Position numbers and translations under genes: made by a program. The notes below the pieces were generated by a model. The model did no database searches, was not told the DNA's origin, and worked only from the letters and a program-made list of their open reading frames with translations. Positions 1 to 7,844 of a stretch of DNA of 64,000 nucleotides are shown here, in pieces (position 1 is the stretch's first letter; each line of letters opens with the position of its first letter). The stretch is from the NCBI GenBank assembly GCA_036489025.1, contig DASXGN010000004.1, positions 1 through 64,000 of the forward strand, read 5' to 3'. Source of the stretch: Dryocola sp036489025. GTDB lineage: Bacteria; Pseudomonadota; Gammaproteobacteria; Enterobacterales; Enterobacteriaceae.

Positions 1-10
1 GGCCGGGGGA

Positions 11-50
11 CTAAAACAAGAAACCCCGCCCGGTTTGCGCCGGCGGGGTT
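11..50 (-). terminator. ilvBN attenuator terminator
   Basis: On the minus strand, downstream of the ivbL stop codon, a GC-rich hairpin (arms 40-48 and 24-33, six-base loop, one bulged base) is followed by a T-rich stretch. This is the layout of a transcription attenuator controlled by translation of the leader peptide. The regulated ilvB gene would start beyond the left edge. Confidence 0.85.
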
Positions 51-76
51 TTGGAATCGATGCGTTGATTCAGACC

Positions 77-175
77 CTACGGCGCATTGCCGACGACCAC
101 CACCACACGCACGACGACCACCGCGGCTGGTAGCGCGGTAAGTAGTAGGTTAGCGTTGCGAGTAGTTGGAGTCAT
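77..175 (-). CDS. ivbL: ilvBN operon leader peptide IvbL
   Basis: This 32-residue reading frame is MTPTTRNANLLLTALPAA, then four Val, one Arg, five Val, and GNAP. The two valine runs and the GNAP end match the E. coli IvbL leader peptide. Leu and Val codons dominate the middle. In the known system, ribosome stalling at these codons when charged tRNA-Val or tRNA-Leu is scarce prevents formation of the downstream terminator and lets acetohydroxyacid synthase I (ilvBN) be transcribed. The attenuator hairpin follows at 24-48. The peptide has no function of its own apart from this sensing. In E. coli K-12 ivbL does not neighbour cstA, so the junction here differs from that genome. Confidence 0.93.
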   Translation of the reverse strand: MTPTTRNANLLLTALPAAVVVVRVVVVVGNAP

Positions 176-442
176 TTGGGTCCTGAATATGCGTTATAGG
201 TTTTAAATGTCGGATTTCATACAAACACACAGCTTCGTTTCGCACAACAGCTTTGTGCGCGACAGCAAAAATCCGTGCGCAAAATCACAGTATTCAGCTT
301 TGTGACAAACCTCGTGGGCTTGCGAAGGGCTGAAATCTGTCTCTGGTAAAATTAACTGGAAAATCAATTCATTGATTTTCGCCTGATAGCCACAAAGAAG
401 GAAAAACCACGCTTTTTCCTTCTTTGTGTGTAATCACATAAT
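176..442 (-). promoter_or_regulatory. Intergenic control region of the ilvB leader
   Basis: This non-coding stretch must hold the ivbL-ilvBN promoter, reading leftward. A possible CRP half-palindrome (TGTGA on the minus strand) lies at about 274-289, which would fit the known CRP dependence of E. coli ilvB, but the second half is poor. I could not settle on a -35/-10 pair. A perfect 10-bp inverted repeat with a 2-nt spacer occurs at 359-380. Confidence 0.4.
391..428 (-). terminator. Perfect 16-bp hairpin downstream of the GTPase gene
   Basis: Arms at 391-406 and 413-428 are perfectly complementary over 16 bp around a 6-nt loop, with A/T tracts at the inner ends. The hairpin lies 15 nt past the stop codon of the leftward cstA-ybdD-GTPase operon and upstream of the ivbL promoter, so it probably ends that operon's transcript. 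Confidence 0.7.
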
Positions 443-1465
443 TTAGATTGCCGTTGCAGCGAATTCCCGACGCAGTTCGTCAACCGGCAGATAGCGCCCG
501 ATCACCACCAGCCGGGAGGTTCGGGCCTCCATCGGCTGCCAGGCTGAACCGTAGTCAAAGCCCACGACTTTGTGCACGCCCTGCACAATCAGCCGCTGCG
601 GATGGTCGGCAATCGCCAGCACCCCCTTGTAGCGCAGCATGTCGTTGCCAAATCTCGCGATGCAGCTTTCCATAAACGCGCCTGTTCTTTTCACGTCCAG
701 CAGGCCTGCGTCAAAAACATGGGCCTGAATAGCATCGTCCCAGGACCGTCTGACCGGCGTTTTTCTGAAAGGCTGGAAGCGAGATTCCTGCTGGCCGTCG
801 GCGCGAATGATATGGAAACCGCTCGCCGTTTCAATGCCGTCGCTGAGTTCGAAGGCGCGGATATCCAGCCAGAGATCCGCCGGGCATTCGCCGTTGACGA
901 TCTCATAGATATCCGCCTTGTTATTGATCCGATGAATGCGATCGAGCACCCGCGATTTTTGCTCTTCGTCCACGCGATCCGCTTTTGTCAGCAGGATGCG
1001 ATCGGCAAAACCGATCTGCGAAGCGGCGACCGCGTGCTCGTCCAGCTGGCGAGAAATGTGTTCTGCATCCGCCAGGGCGATCGCGGCGTCAAGGCGCAGC
1101 GCGTCGCGCAGGCGCTCATCAACGAAGAAGGTCTGCACGATGGGAGCCGGATCAGCAAGGCCAGTGGTTTCCACGATCAGGCGCTCGAAATTCAGCTCCC
1201 CGGCGGCGCGTTTATCCAGCATTTCGCCTAAGGCCGCGGTAAATTCCCCGCGAACGCTACAGCATACGCAGCCGTTGCTGAGTTCGACGACGCTGACGTT
1301 TTCGCCGCCCCTGAGCAGCGCGCCGTCAATGTTTACCGCACCAAATTCGTTTTCGAGGATGGCAACCGGCTGGCTGCCGTTATGGGCGAGGAAATAGTTG
1401 AGCAGCGTGGTTTTCCCGGAGCCGAGAAACCCGGTGAGCAGCGTGACGGATACAGCCTGATTCAT
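443..1465 (-). CDS. G3E-family (COG0523, YjiA/CobW-like) GTPase
   Basis: This 340-residue protein resembles E. coli YjiA. It has a Walker A motif (GFLGSGKTT, residues 12-20), the metal-binding GCVCC motif (C-x-C-C type) near residue 66, an ETTGLADP switch region, and LLTKAD as the base-specificity motif. A CobW C-terminal domain fills roughly residues 225-340. Family members act as GTP-dependent metal chaperones or as helpers of partner proteins in the cytoplasm. The start has a good TAAGGA ribosome site. It is the last gene of a cstA-ybdD-GTPase operon, mirroring the btsT-yjiX-yjiA operon of E. coli. The paired occurrence suggests a role together with the CstA/YbdD pair, but the substrate is unknown. 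It could equally be annotated as a zinc chaperone; nothing in the sequence decides this. Confidence 0.88.
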   Translation of the reverse strand: MNQAVSVTLLTGFLGSGKTTLLNYFLAHNGSQPVAILENEFGAVNIDGALLRGGENVSVVELSNGCVCCSVRGEFTAALGEMLDKRAAGELNFERLIVETTGLADPAPIVQTFFVDERLRDALRLDAAIALADAEHISRQLDEHAVAASQIGFADRILLTKADRVDEEQKSRVLDRIHRINNKADIYEIVNGECPADLWLDIRAFELSDGIETASGFHIIRADGQQESRFQPFRKTPVRRSWDDAIQAHVFDAGLLDVKRTGAFMESCIARFGNDMLRYKGVLAIADHPQRLIVQGVHKVVGFDYGSAWQPMEARTSRLVVIGRYLPVDELRREFAATAI

Positions 1466-1480
1466 GTCAGATTCCTTAGG

Positions 1481-1678
1481 TTAACAGCAGCGGGCGCCGC
1501 CTTTGCCGCCGTAGCGCGCATCCTGACGCTCGCGGAAAAACGCTTCGTAGGTCATCGGCGTCTGCTCCGGATGAGTCAGGCGCATGTGCTGCACGTAGTT
1601 ATCGTAATCCGGCACGCCGACCATCAGTTTGGCGGCCTGACCGAGATATTTTCCTGCTTTGGCAAGGGTGTCGAACAT
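1481..1678 (-). CDS. ybdD: YbdD/YjiX-family small protein
   Basis: The 65-residue protein starts MFDTLAKAGKYLGQAAKLM and ends in the conserved RYGGKGGARCC. Its length equals that of E. coli YbdD. I chose the ATG at 1678 over the one at 1693 because an AGGAG ribosome site precedes it at normal spacing and the E. coli protein begins at the same residue. Members of this family (DUF466) are always found beside CstA-type pyruvate/peptide carriers; the terminal Cys pair and basic Gly-rich tail are the most conserved part. Function is not established beyond a requirement for CstA or BtsT transport activity in some reports. Confidence 0.92.
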   Translation of the reverse strand: MFDTLAKAGKYLGQAAKLMVGVPDYDNYVQHMRLTHPEQTPMTYEAFFRERQDARYGGKGGARCC

Positions 1679-1712
1679 GGTCGCTCCTGACATTTGATGT
1701 GAGTTCGGCTGG

Positions 1713-1758
1713 CCCTCACCCCGGCTCTCTCCCTTGAGGGAGAGGGTTAGGGTGAGGG
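1713..1758. repeat. Palindromic element between cstA and ybdD
   Basis: CCCTCACC...CTCTCTCCCT pairs with AGGGAGAGGG...GGTGAGGG around a short loop. It is the longest of a set of CCCTCTCC/GGAGAGGG hairpins in this window (others at 4125-4147, 29030-29053 and 40496-40518). Within the operon it may stabilise or partly terminate the cstA transcript. Confidence 0.6.
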
Positions 1759-1768
1759 AAAAATCAGC

Positions 1769-3874
1769 TTAGTGCGCGCTCTTCGCCTGCGTCACGATAT
1801 CTTCGTAGTTTTCCGGCATCGGTTCGTACGGGGTTTCGTTGGCGGTAGGCTGGTCTGATTTCAGCGCCTTCAGCGCGGTTTTAATCGAGAACAGGCCCAG
1901 CACCACCACCACGACCATAAAGAAGATCGTCAGCCCCGCGTCCAGGCGGTTGTTGAACACCAGCTGCGAAAGCTGCGACCGGGTGTACTGCGCCGGAATA
2001 TTGCCGCTGTCGATAATCGCCTGGAACTTGTTGGCGATAGCCAGGAAGCCCACTTTTGCATCCGGGCTAAAGGTTTTTTGCCAGCCCGCCGTCAGGGTGC
2101 AAATCAGCAGCCAGGCCGTGGGCATCAGCGCCACCCAGGCGTATTTCTGCTTCTTCATTTTGAACAGCACCACCGCGCAGAGCATCAGCGCCATGCCCGC
2201 CAGCATCTGGTTGGCGATACCAAACAGCGGCCACAGGGTGTTGATGCCGCCCAGCGGGTCGACCACGCCCTGATGCAGGAAGTAGCCCCACGCCAGCACG
2301 CACAGCGCCGTGGCCAAAAGGTTCGCTGGCAGCGAGTCCGTTCGCTTCAGCCCCGGCGAAATGACGCCCAGCAGATCCTGAAGCATAAAGCGTGCCGCAC
2401 GCGTGCCTGCATCCACCGCCGTCAGGATAAACAGCGCTTCGAACAGGATCGCAAAGTGATACCAGAACGACACGTCCATCAGGCCGCCCAGCGCGCCGTG
2501 CAGGATGTACGCCATCCCAACGGCAAGCGTCGGTGCGCCGCCCGCGCGGGAGATAATGCTCTGCTCGCCGACTTCGTTAGCAATGTTGGTCAGCGTTTCC
2601 GGCGTGATCTGGAAGCCCCAGCTGCTGACCACGCTCGCCGCCGAAGCGACCACGTCGGTAGTCCCTGCCGGTGCCAGCACCGCCATCGGACTGTTCATCG
2701 CGAAGTACACGCCCGGGTCGATAACGCAGGCCGCAACCAGCGCCATAATCGCCACGAAGGATTCCATCAGCATGCCGCCGTAGCCGATAAAACAGGCCTG
2801 ATTTTCGTTAGCCAGCATTTTTGGCGTGGTGCCGGAAGCGATCAGCGCGTGGAAGCCGGATACCGCGCCGCAGGCGATGGTGATAAACAGGAACGGGAAC
2901 AGGTCGCCGCTCCACACCGGGCCGGTGCCGTCGATAAATTTGGTCAGCGACGGCATTTGCAGCGTTGGGCGCACGATCAAAATGCCGATCGCCAGCCCGA
3001 TAATGGTGCCGATTTTCAGGAAGGTTGAGAGGTAGTCACGCGGGGCCAGCAGCAGCCAGACGGGCAGCACCGACGCCACAAATCCGTAGCCGACCAGCAT
3101 CCACGTTAGCTGCACGCCGGTGTAGTCAAAGTACGGCGCCCAGGTTTCGCTTTCCGCCACCCAGCCGCCGGAAATAATGGCGAAGACTAAGAAGACCAGG
3201 CCGATAACCGACACTTCGCCAATGCGTCCCGGACGCAGATAGCGAATGTAGACGCCCATAAATAGCGCCAGCGGAATGGTAAACGCCACGGTATAAGTGC
3301 CCCACGGGCTGTGGGTCAGCGCTTTCACCACGATCATCGCCAGCACCGCGAGGATGATAACCATGATCATAAAGCAGGCGACGAGGGCGATAACGCCCGC
3401 CGTGTTGCCCATCTCTTCTTTCACCAGCTCGCCGAGCGAACGCCCGTCGCGGCGGGTGGAGACAAACAGCACCATGAAGTCCTGCACCGCGCCCGCCAGC
3501 ACCACCCCCGCCAGCAGCCAGAGCATCCCCGGCAGATAGCCCATCTGCGCGGCAAGCACCGGCCCCACCAGCGGCCCGGCCCCGGCAATCGCGGCAAAAT
3601 GGTGACCGAACAGCACTTTCTTGTCGGTCGGCACATAATCCAGCCCGTCGTTATGGCGCACGGCAGGCGTCATACGGGTGGCATCGACGGTTAATACGCG
3701 TTTGGCGATAAACAAACCGTAGTAACGATAGGCGATAAGATAAACGCACACTGAGGCAACCACTATCCACAGCGCGTTGATCTGTTCGCCTCTATTGAGC
3801 GCGATGTAGCCGAGCGCGAACGCCCCGACAACCGCGAGCACTGCCCATATGAGGTGTTTCCCTGGATTATTCAT
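1769..3874 (-). CDS. cstA: Pyruvate/peptide carrier, carbon-starvation protein CstA
   Basis: This 701-residue integral membrane protein has about sixteen to eighteen hydrophobic segments and matches E. coli CstA (701 residues). The conserved GHHFAAIAGAGPLVGP segment follows the second transmembrane helix. CstA-family carriers import pyruvate and have been linked to peptide use under carbon starvation. It is the first gene of the leftward cstA-ybdD-GTPase operon. A possible CRP site upstream (4016-4031) would fit the known CRP control of E. coli cstA. Its paralogue in E. coli is BtsT (YjiY), but the closer sequence match and the YbdD neighbour favour CstA. Confidence 0.93.
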   Translation of the reverse strand: MNNPGKHLIWAVLAVVGAFALGYIALNRGEQINALWIVVASVCVYLIAYRYYGLFIAKRVLTVDATRMTPAVRHNDGLDYVPTDKKVLFGHHFAAIAGAGPLVGPVLAAQMGYLPGMLWLLAGVVLAGAVQDFMVLFVSTRRDGRSLGELVKEEMGNTAGVIALVACFMIMVIILAVLAMIVVKALTHSPWGTYTVAFTIPLALFMGVYIRYLRPGRIGEVSVIGLVFLVFAIISGGWVAESETWAPYFDYTGVQLTWMLVGYGFVASVLPVWLLLAPRDYLSTFLKIGTIIGLAIGILIVRPTLQMPSLTKFIDGTGPVWSGDLFPFLFITIACGAVSGFHALIASGTTPKMLANENQACFIGYGGMLMESFVAIMALVAACVIDPGVYFAMNSPMAVLAPAGTTDVVASAASVVSSWGFQITPETLTNIANEVGEQSIISRAGGAPTLAVGMAYILHGALGGLMDVSFWYHFAILFEALFILTAVDAGTRAARFMLQDLLGVISPGLKRTDSLPANLLATALCVLAWGYFLHQGVVDPLGGINTLWPLFGIANQMLAGMALMLCAVVLFKMKKQKYAWVALMPTAWLLICTLTAGWQKTFSPDAKVGFLAIANKFQAIIDSGNIPAQYTRSQLSQLVFNNRLDAGLTIFFMVVVVVLGLFSIKTALKALKSDQPTANETPYEPMPENYEDIVTQAKSAH

Positions 3875-4015
3875 GTTGGTTTTCCGTTTGTCAGGCCAGA
3901 AGCGTGAGTTGTTACATTTTGTTTCTAGAACAAACGTCTGGATTTAACAATATTGAAACCAAGTAATACAGTGGTTTGACCAGGTCTTTACATCAGCTTG
4001 TTAACGGGATCACTT

Positions 4016-4031
4016 TGTGATGTAAGGCAGA
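4016..4031. promoter_or_regulatory. Possible CRP site upstream of cstA
   Basis: TGTGA-N6-GCAGA gives 8 of 10 matches to the TGTGA-N6-TCACA consensus, about 140 bp upstream of the cstA start. Assignment rests on the motif and on CRP control of cstA in E. coli. A neighbouring ATCAC-TTT-GTGAT repeat overlaps it. Confidence 0.35.
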
Positions 4032-4124
4032 AGTAAAAAACGGGCGAAATTGCGAAGGCGGGCGAAGAGATAAAGGCAGTTTTGGGACGCCCTCTCGGCC
4101 AGGAGAGACGGCAACTCGAACGGC

Positions 4125-4147
4125 ACCCTCTCCCGAAGAGAGAGGGT
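4125..4147 (-). terminator. Hairpin after entH
   Basis: The 8-bp arms 4125-4132 and 4140-4147 form a GC-rich hairpin 17 nt past the entH stop. There is no strong T-run, so termination at the end of the entCEBAH transcript is plausible but not certain. The sequence belongs to the dispersed CCCTCTC/GAGAGGG group. Confidence 0.5.
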
Positions 4148-4163
4148 TGGTGTGGAAGAGAAA

Positions 4164-4577
4164 TTATCCCAGCGTCGCCGTCGTTAGCCGGCTGGTGCAG
4201 CACCGGTTGCCACGCCTGTCGTAAATCGCAATCTCCCAGACCTGCGAGGTACGACCCAGATGAAGCGGCTTGCACACGCCGCGTACGCTGCCGGAAGATA
4301 CCGCGCGATGATGGCTGGCACTGATTTCCGTGCCGACCACGCACTGCCCTTCTTCGGTAGTCAAAAAACCAGCCATCGAACCCAGCGTTTCCGCCAGCGC
4401 GGCCGAAGCGCCGCCGTGCAGCAGGCCGAAAGGCTGATGGGTGCGCGCGTCCACCGGCATTTCGGCTTCCAGGCTGTCGTCGTCCATTTTGGTGAACGTG
4501 ATACCCAGCAGCGCCACCATGGAGTTCTCGCCCATGCGGTTCAGCTCGTCGAGGCTGACCTGTCGTTTCCAGATCAT
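4164..4577 (-). CDS. entH: Enterobactin proofreading thioesterase EntH
   Basis: This 137-residue hotdog-fold thioesterase starts MIWKRQVSLDEL and has the same length as E. coli EntH (YbdB). The HGGASAALAETLGS segment holds the catalytic region. EntH hydrolyses wrongly loaded acyl groups from the EntB carrier domain, keeping enterobactin synthesis running. I chose the ATG at 4577 rather than the longer frame from 4622, because the 15 extra residues are absent from the E. coli protein and would overlap entA. It is the last gene of entCEBAH, 16 nt after entA. Confidence 0.93.
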   Translation of the reverse strand: MIWKRQVSLDELNRMGENSMVALLGITFTKMDDDSLEAEMPVDARTHQPFGLLHGGASAALAETLGSMAGFLTTEEGQCVVGTEISASHHRAVSSGSVRGVCKPLHLGRTSQVWEIAIYDRRGNRCCTSRLTTATLG

Positions 4578-4593
4578 CGCTATTCCTTTCTCG

Positions 4594-5346
4594 CTACGCG
4601 CCAAGCGTGGAGCCACCGTCAATCACGATATCCTGCATCGTGATATGGCTGGCAAGGTCCGATGCCAGGAACGCAATGGCATTGGCTATCTCCTGCGGAC
4701 GGGCGATTTTGCCCAGCGGGATGCCCATTTTGAACTGCTCCGGGAAGCCTTTGATGCGGCTCTGCTCGGCGTCCGGCGTTTTCCAAAGCTGGCGCTGCAT
4801 GTCGGTATCCGTTGAACCCGGCGACACCAGGTTGCAGCGAACGCCGAACGGGGCCAGCTCCAGCCCGACGGTTAACGCCAGGCTTTTCAGGGCGGCTTTC
4901 GACGCGCCATAGGCGGACATCCCGGTACGCGGAGTGTGCGCCGCGTCGGAAGCAACCGTCACCAGCGCGCCGCCGCGCTGCTCGCGAAAGCGAGGCATGG
5001 TGGCGCGGAACATGTTGAACGCGCCGCCAACGTTAACCGCGAAGGTCTGCTGCCAGTCCTCAAGCGTCAGCTCGTCCGTTGCGCCCATGCGTAAAATACC
5101 CGCGGCGTTAACCAGCACGTCAAGCCGCGGGGCATCGGCTAACAGGCGCTGAGTGACATTTGTTACCTGGCCGGCGTCGGCAACATTCAGTTCTTCGGTC
5201 GCAAAAGGATAGCTAACGAGCGGAAATGCCAGGTCAAAACCCGTCACCGCCGCCCCTGCCTCATGGAAAGCCAGCGCGGTGTCGTAGCCAATGCCCTTCC
5301 CCGCGCCGGTGACCCATACCTGCCTGCCGCTAAAGTCTATTTTCAT
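4594..5346 (-). CDS. entA: 2,3-dihydro-2,3-dihydroxybenzoate dehydrogenase EntA
   Basis: This 250-residue short-chain dehydrogenase has the NAD-binding GAGKGIG motif near residue 12, the NAAG motif, and the SDAAHTPR...YGASK catalytic Ser/Tyr/Lys set. It oxidises 2,3-dihydro-2,3-dihydroxybenzoate to 2,3-dihydroxybenzoate, completing the aromatic precursor of enterobactin. The ATG at 5346 overlaps the entB stop codon in an ATGA, so translation is probably coupled. The alternative upstream start adds ten residues missing in E. coli. Confidence 0.95.
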   Translation of the reverse strand: MKIDFSGRQVWVTGAGKGIGYDTALAFHEAGAAVTGFDLAFPLVSYPFATEELNVADAGQVTNVTQRLLADAPRLDVLVNAAGILRMGATDELTLEDWQQTFAVNVGGAFNMFRATMPRFREQRGGALVTVASDAAHTPRTGMSAYGASKAALKSLALTVGLELAPFGVRCNLVSPGSTDTDMQRQLWKTPDAEQSRIKGFPEQFKMGIPLGKIARPQEIANAIAFLASDLASHITMQDIVIDGGSTLGA

Positions 5347-6203
5347 GCCTGCGGCTTCCTCGACAGCAGCGCCCACCAGGCGTCGATGCTTGGGTTCTTC
5401 GCCAGCATCACGAAGTCGATATCCGCATGGATTTTGCGCCAGCTGGCGGCCAGCGCCATCATGCGCACGGAGTCCAGCCCGTAATCAATCAGGTTTTCAT
5501 CGTCTTCGGGAATGTCAGACTCATCTAGCAGCGGCAGCACCAGCGCACGCAGCTGCTGTTTGTTCTGCGGGGCGGACTCAGGAAGCAGATCGCGGGTCAT
5601 CACCACGCGCCCGGAGCGGCCCGCCGTGTATTTGAGCGCCATCATGTGCTCTTCGCGGCTGAAGTCGGCCAGCGCGTCGGCCACCATAAACGGTTTGATG
5701 TCGCGCATAAAAGCGTCTGTCGCCGTGGTCATGCAGCCGATATGCGCGTACACGCCGCAGATAATCAGCTGGTTACGACCCGTTTCTTTCAGGCTTTGCT
5801 CCAGAGGCGAGCGGATAAAGGCGCTGTAGCGCCATTTGGTTAGCACCGTGTCGCGCTCGTCCGGCGCAAGCGCGGCAACAACCTTCTGACGCTCGGGGTG
5901 TTTATTCAGGCCCGGCCCCCACATGTCGTTCAGCAGGGCGCGGTCTTCGTCACTCTGGCCGTTTGGCTGCGCGGTGTAGTACACCGGAATGTTGTTCTCT
6001 TTGCAGTACTGACGCAGCGCGGCGATATTGTCGATAACCTGCTGGATCATCGGGCAGTTCTCGCCCCAGAAATCGATAAAGTATTCCTGCATGTCGTGAA
6101 TCAGCAGCGCCGCCCGCTCGGGCTCAAAGGCCCATTTCACTTTGCTTTCCGGCAGCTCGGAGGCCGTCGGTAAGGCGTACGCGTTCAGTTTTGGAATAGC
6201 CAT
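5343..6203 (-). CDS. entB: Bifunctional isochorismatase / aryl carrier protein EntB
   Basis: The 286-residue protein has an isochorismatase domain (about 1-207) and a C-terminal aryl carrier domain. The carrier serine is S245 in LIDYGLDSVRMM, the same position as in E. coli. The N-terminal domain converts isochorismate to 2,3-dihydro-2,3-dihydroxybenzoate. The C-terminal domain, once given phosphopantetheine by EntD, carries the 2,3-dihydroxybenzoyl group loaded by EntE and delivers it to EntF. It lies 14 nt after entE and overlaps entA by 4 nt. Confidence 0.96.
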   Translation of the reverse strand: MAIPKLNAYALPTASELPESKVKWAFEPERAALLIHDMQEYFIDFWGENCPMIQQVIDNIAALRQYCKENNIPVYYTAQPNGQSDEDRALLNDMWGPGLNKHPERQKVVAALAPDERDTVLTKWRYSAFIRSPLEQSLKETGRNQLIICGVYAHIGCMTTATDAFMRDIKPFMVADALADFSREEHMMALKYTAGRSGRVVMTRDLLPESAPQNKQQLRALVLPLLDESDIPEDDENLIDYGLDSVRMMALAASWRKIHADIDFVMLAKNPSIDAWWALLSRKPQA

Positions 6204-6217
6204 AATTTCTCCGTCAG

Positions 6218-7834
6218 TCAGGAAGCCAGCTGCTTTTGGGCAATCAGCTGGCGTAAACGTTTTTTATCCACTTTGCCTACCGGCGTGAGCGGCAGGCTGT
6301 CGACTATTTCGATGCGGTCGGGCAGCTTGAAGTCCGCAATGCCAAGCTCGCGCAGGTAGCGACGAACCTCCACGGCGCGGAACGGGCGGCTGCCAACGAT
6401 AAAGGCGCAGCTCTTTTCACCCAGCAGGCTGTCTTCCATCGACACCAGCGCGGCATGGACGATCTCCTCGTGACGCAGCAGCAGATTTTCGATCTCTTCG
6501 GCGGCGATCTTTTCCCCGCCGCGGTTGATCTGATCTTTTTCGCGGCCCTGCACGGTGATGTAGCCGTCCTCGGCAATGGAAATCAGATCGCCCGAGCAGT
6601 AGAAGCCGTTGGCGTCAAAGGCGCTGGCGTTGTGTTCCGGGCTGCGGTAATAGCCGCGGAAGGTGTACGGACCGCGCGTCATTAAGCGCCCCACTTCACC
6701 GTGCGGCAGCGGGTTACCGTTTTCGTCAGCGACCCAGATCTCATCGTCCGGGCACATGGGTTTACCCTGAGTTTTAAAGATGTGGTCCTGGTCATCGTCG
6801 AGGCGCGTGTAGTTCACCAGCCCTTCCGCCATGCCAAAGACCTGCTGTAGCTGGCAGCCAATCTCGGCGGGAATGCGCGCCGCCAGCGCCTCGCTCAGCC
6901 GCGCGCCGCCAACCTGTAACAGCCGTAAAGAGTGCAGCGCCTTATGACTCCCCCATTCACCGATGGCCTGTAACCACAGGCTTACCGCAGGCGGCACCAG
7001 CGCGGTGACGTTAATCCGATGGCGTTCGATAAGCGGGAAACAAAGCGTTGCGCTCGGGTCATTCGCCAGCACCACCAGCCCACCGCCGTAGAACGCGCCC
7101 AGCGAACCCGGCGAGCTCAGCGCGTAGTTGTGCGCGGCGGGAATGGCGCATAAAAAGCGGGTATCTGCATCGAACCGGCAGATTTCTACGCTGCGGCGAA
7201 TGCTGTAGTAGTAATCGTTGTGCGTGCGAGGAATGAGCTTAGGCGTGCCGGTGCTGCCGCCGGAAAGCTGGAAGAAGGCCACTTCATCAGCCGCAGAAGG
7301 CGTGGCCACAAAATTATCTTCCGGCTCGCTGATAAGCGCGCTCAGCGAACGGTTACGTTCGTTTTCATTGAGCAAAACGGCCATGCGCAGGGAAGGATTC
7401 TGCGCGCAAAGCGTCTCAAGGAAATCATCGTGCGCAAACAGGCTGTGCTTGCGGTCGGCAATCAGCAGGGCCGGCTGGATCTGTTTTGCGTAGGCTTCAA
7501 GCTCGGTGCGCTGGTGGCTGAAAAGCGCGTTCACCGGCGCGACGCCAATTTTCAGCAGCGCAAACAGGGTGATGTACAGCTCCGCCACGTTGCCGAGCTG
7601 CACCAGCGCCGTATCGCCGGTGTTCAGGCCGCGCTTTTGCAGCGCGCAGGCCAGGCGAGTTGACGCCTGTTCAAGCTCGCGGTAACGGTAATGGCGTTCG
7701 CCGTCGATCAGGGCCAGCGCGTCGTTGTCTGCGTGGCGGGTCAGGATATCGGTGAGCGGCAGGTCCGCCCAGTAGCCCTTCTCGCGGTAGCTCGCCGCCA
7801 GATCCGCAGGCCAGCGGGTAAAAGGAATCGCCAT
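6218..7834 (-). CDS. entE: 2,3-dihydroxybenzoate-AMP ligase EntE
   Basis: This 538-residue stand-alone adenylation enzyme has the phosphate-binding LSGGSTGTPKLIPR loop, the GMAEGLVNYTR aryl-acid pocket motif, and the GREKDQINRGGEKI hinge. The C-terminal catalytic Lys lies in VGKVDKK. It activates 2,3-dihydroxybenzoate with ATP and transfers it to the EntB carrier domain. The start MAIPFTRWP matches E. coli MSIPFTRWP and lies 10 nt after the entC stop. An in-frame ATG at 7858 would overlap entC and is less likely. Confidence 0.96.
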   Translation of the reverse strand: MAIPFTRWPADLAASYREKGYWADLPLTDILTRHADNDALALIDGERHYRYRELEQASTRLACALQKRGLNTGDTALVQLGNVAELYITLFALLKIGVAPVNALFSHQRTELEAYAKQIQPALLIADRKHSLFAHDDFLETLCAQNPSLRMAVLLNENERNRSLSALISEPEDNFVATPSAADEVAFFQLSGGSTGTPKLIPRTHNDYYYSIRRSVEICRFDADTRFLCAIPAAHNYALSSPGSLGAFYGGGLVVLANDPSATLCFPLIERHRINVTALVPPAVSLWLQAIGEWGSHKALHSLRLLQVGGARLSEALAARIPAEIGCQLQQVFGMAEGLVNYTRLDDDQDHIFKTQGKPMCPDDEIWVADENGNPLPHGEVGRLMTRGPYTFRGYYRSPEHNASAFDANGFYCSGDLISIAEDGYITVQGREKDQINRGGEKIAAEEIENLLLRHEEIVHAALVSMEDSLLGEKSCAFIVGSRPFRAVEVRRYLRELGIADFKLPDRIEIVDSLPLTPVGKVDKKRLRQLIAQKQLAS

Positions 7835-7844
7835 ATCGTCGTCC

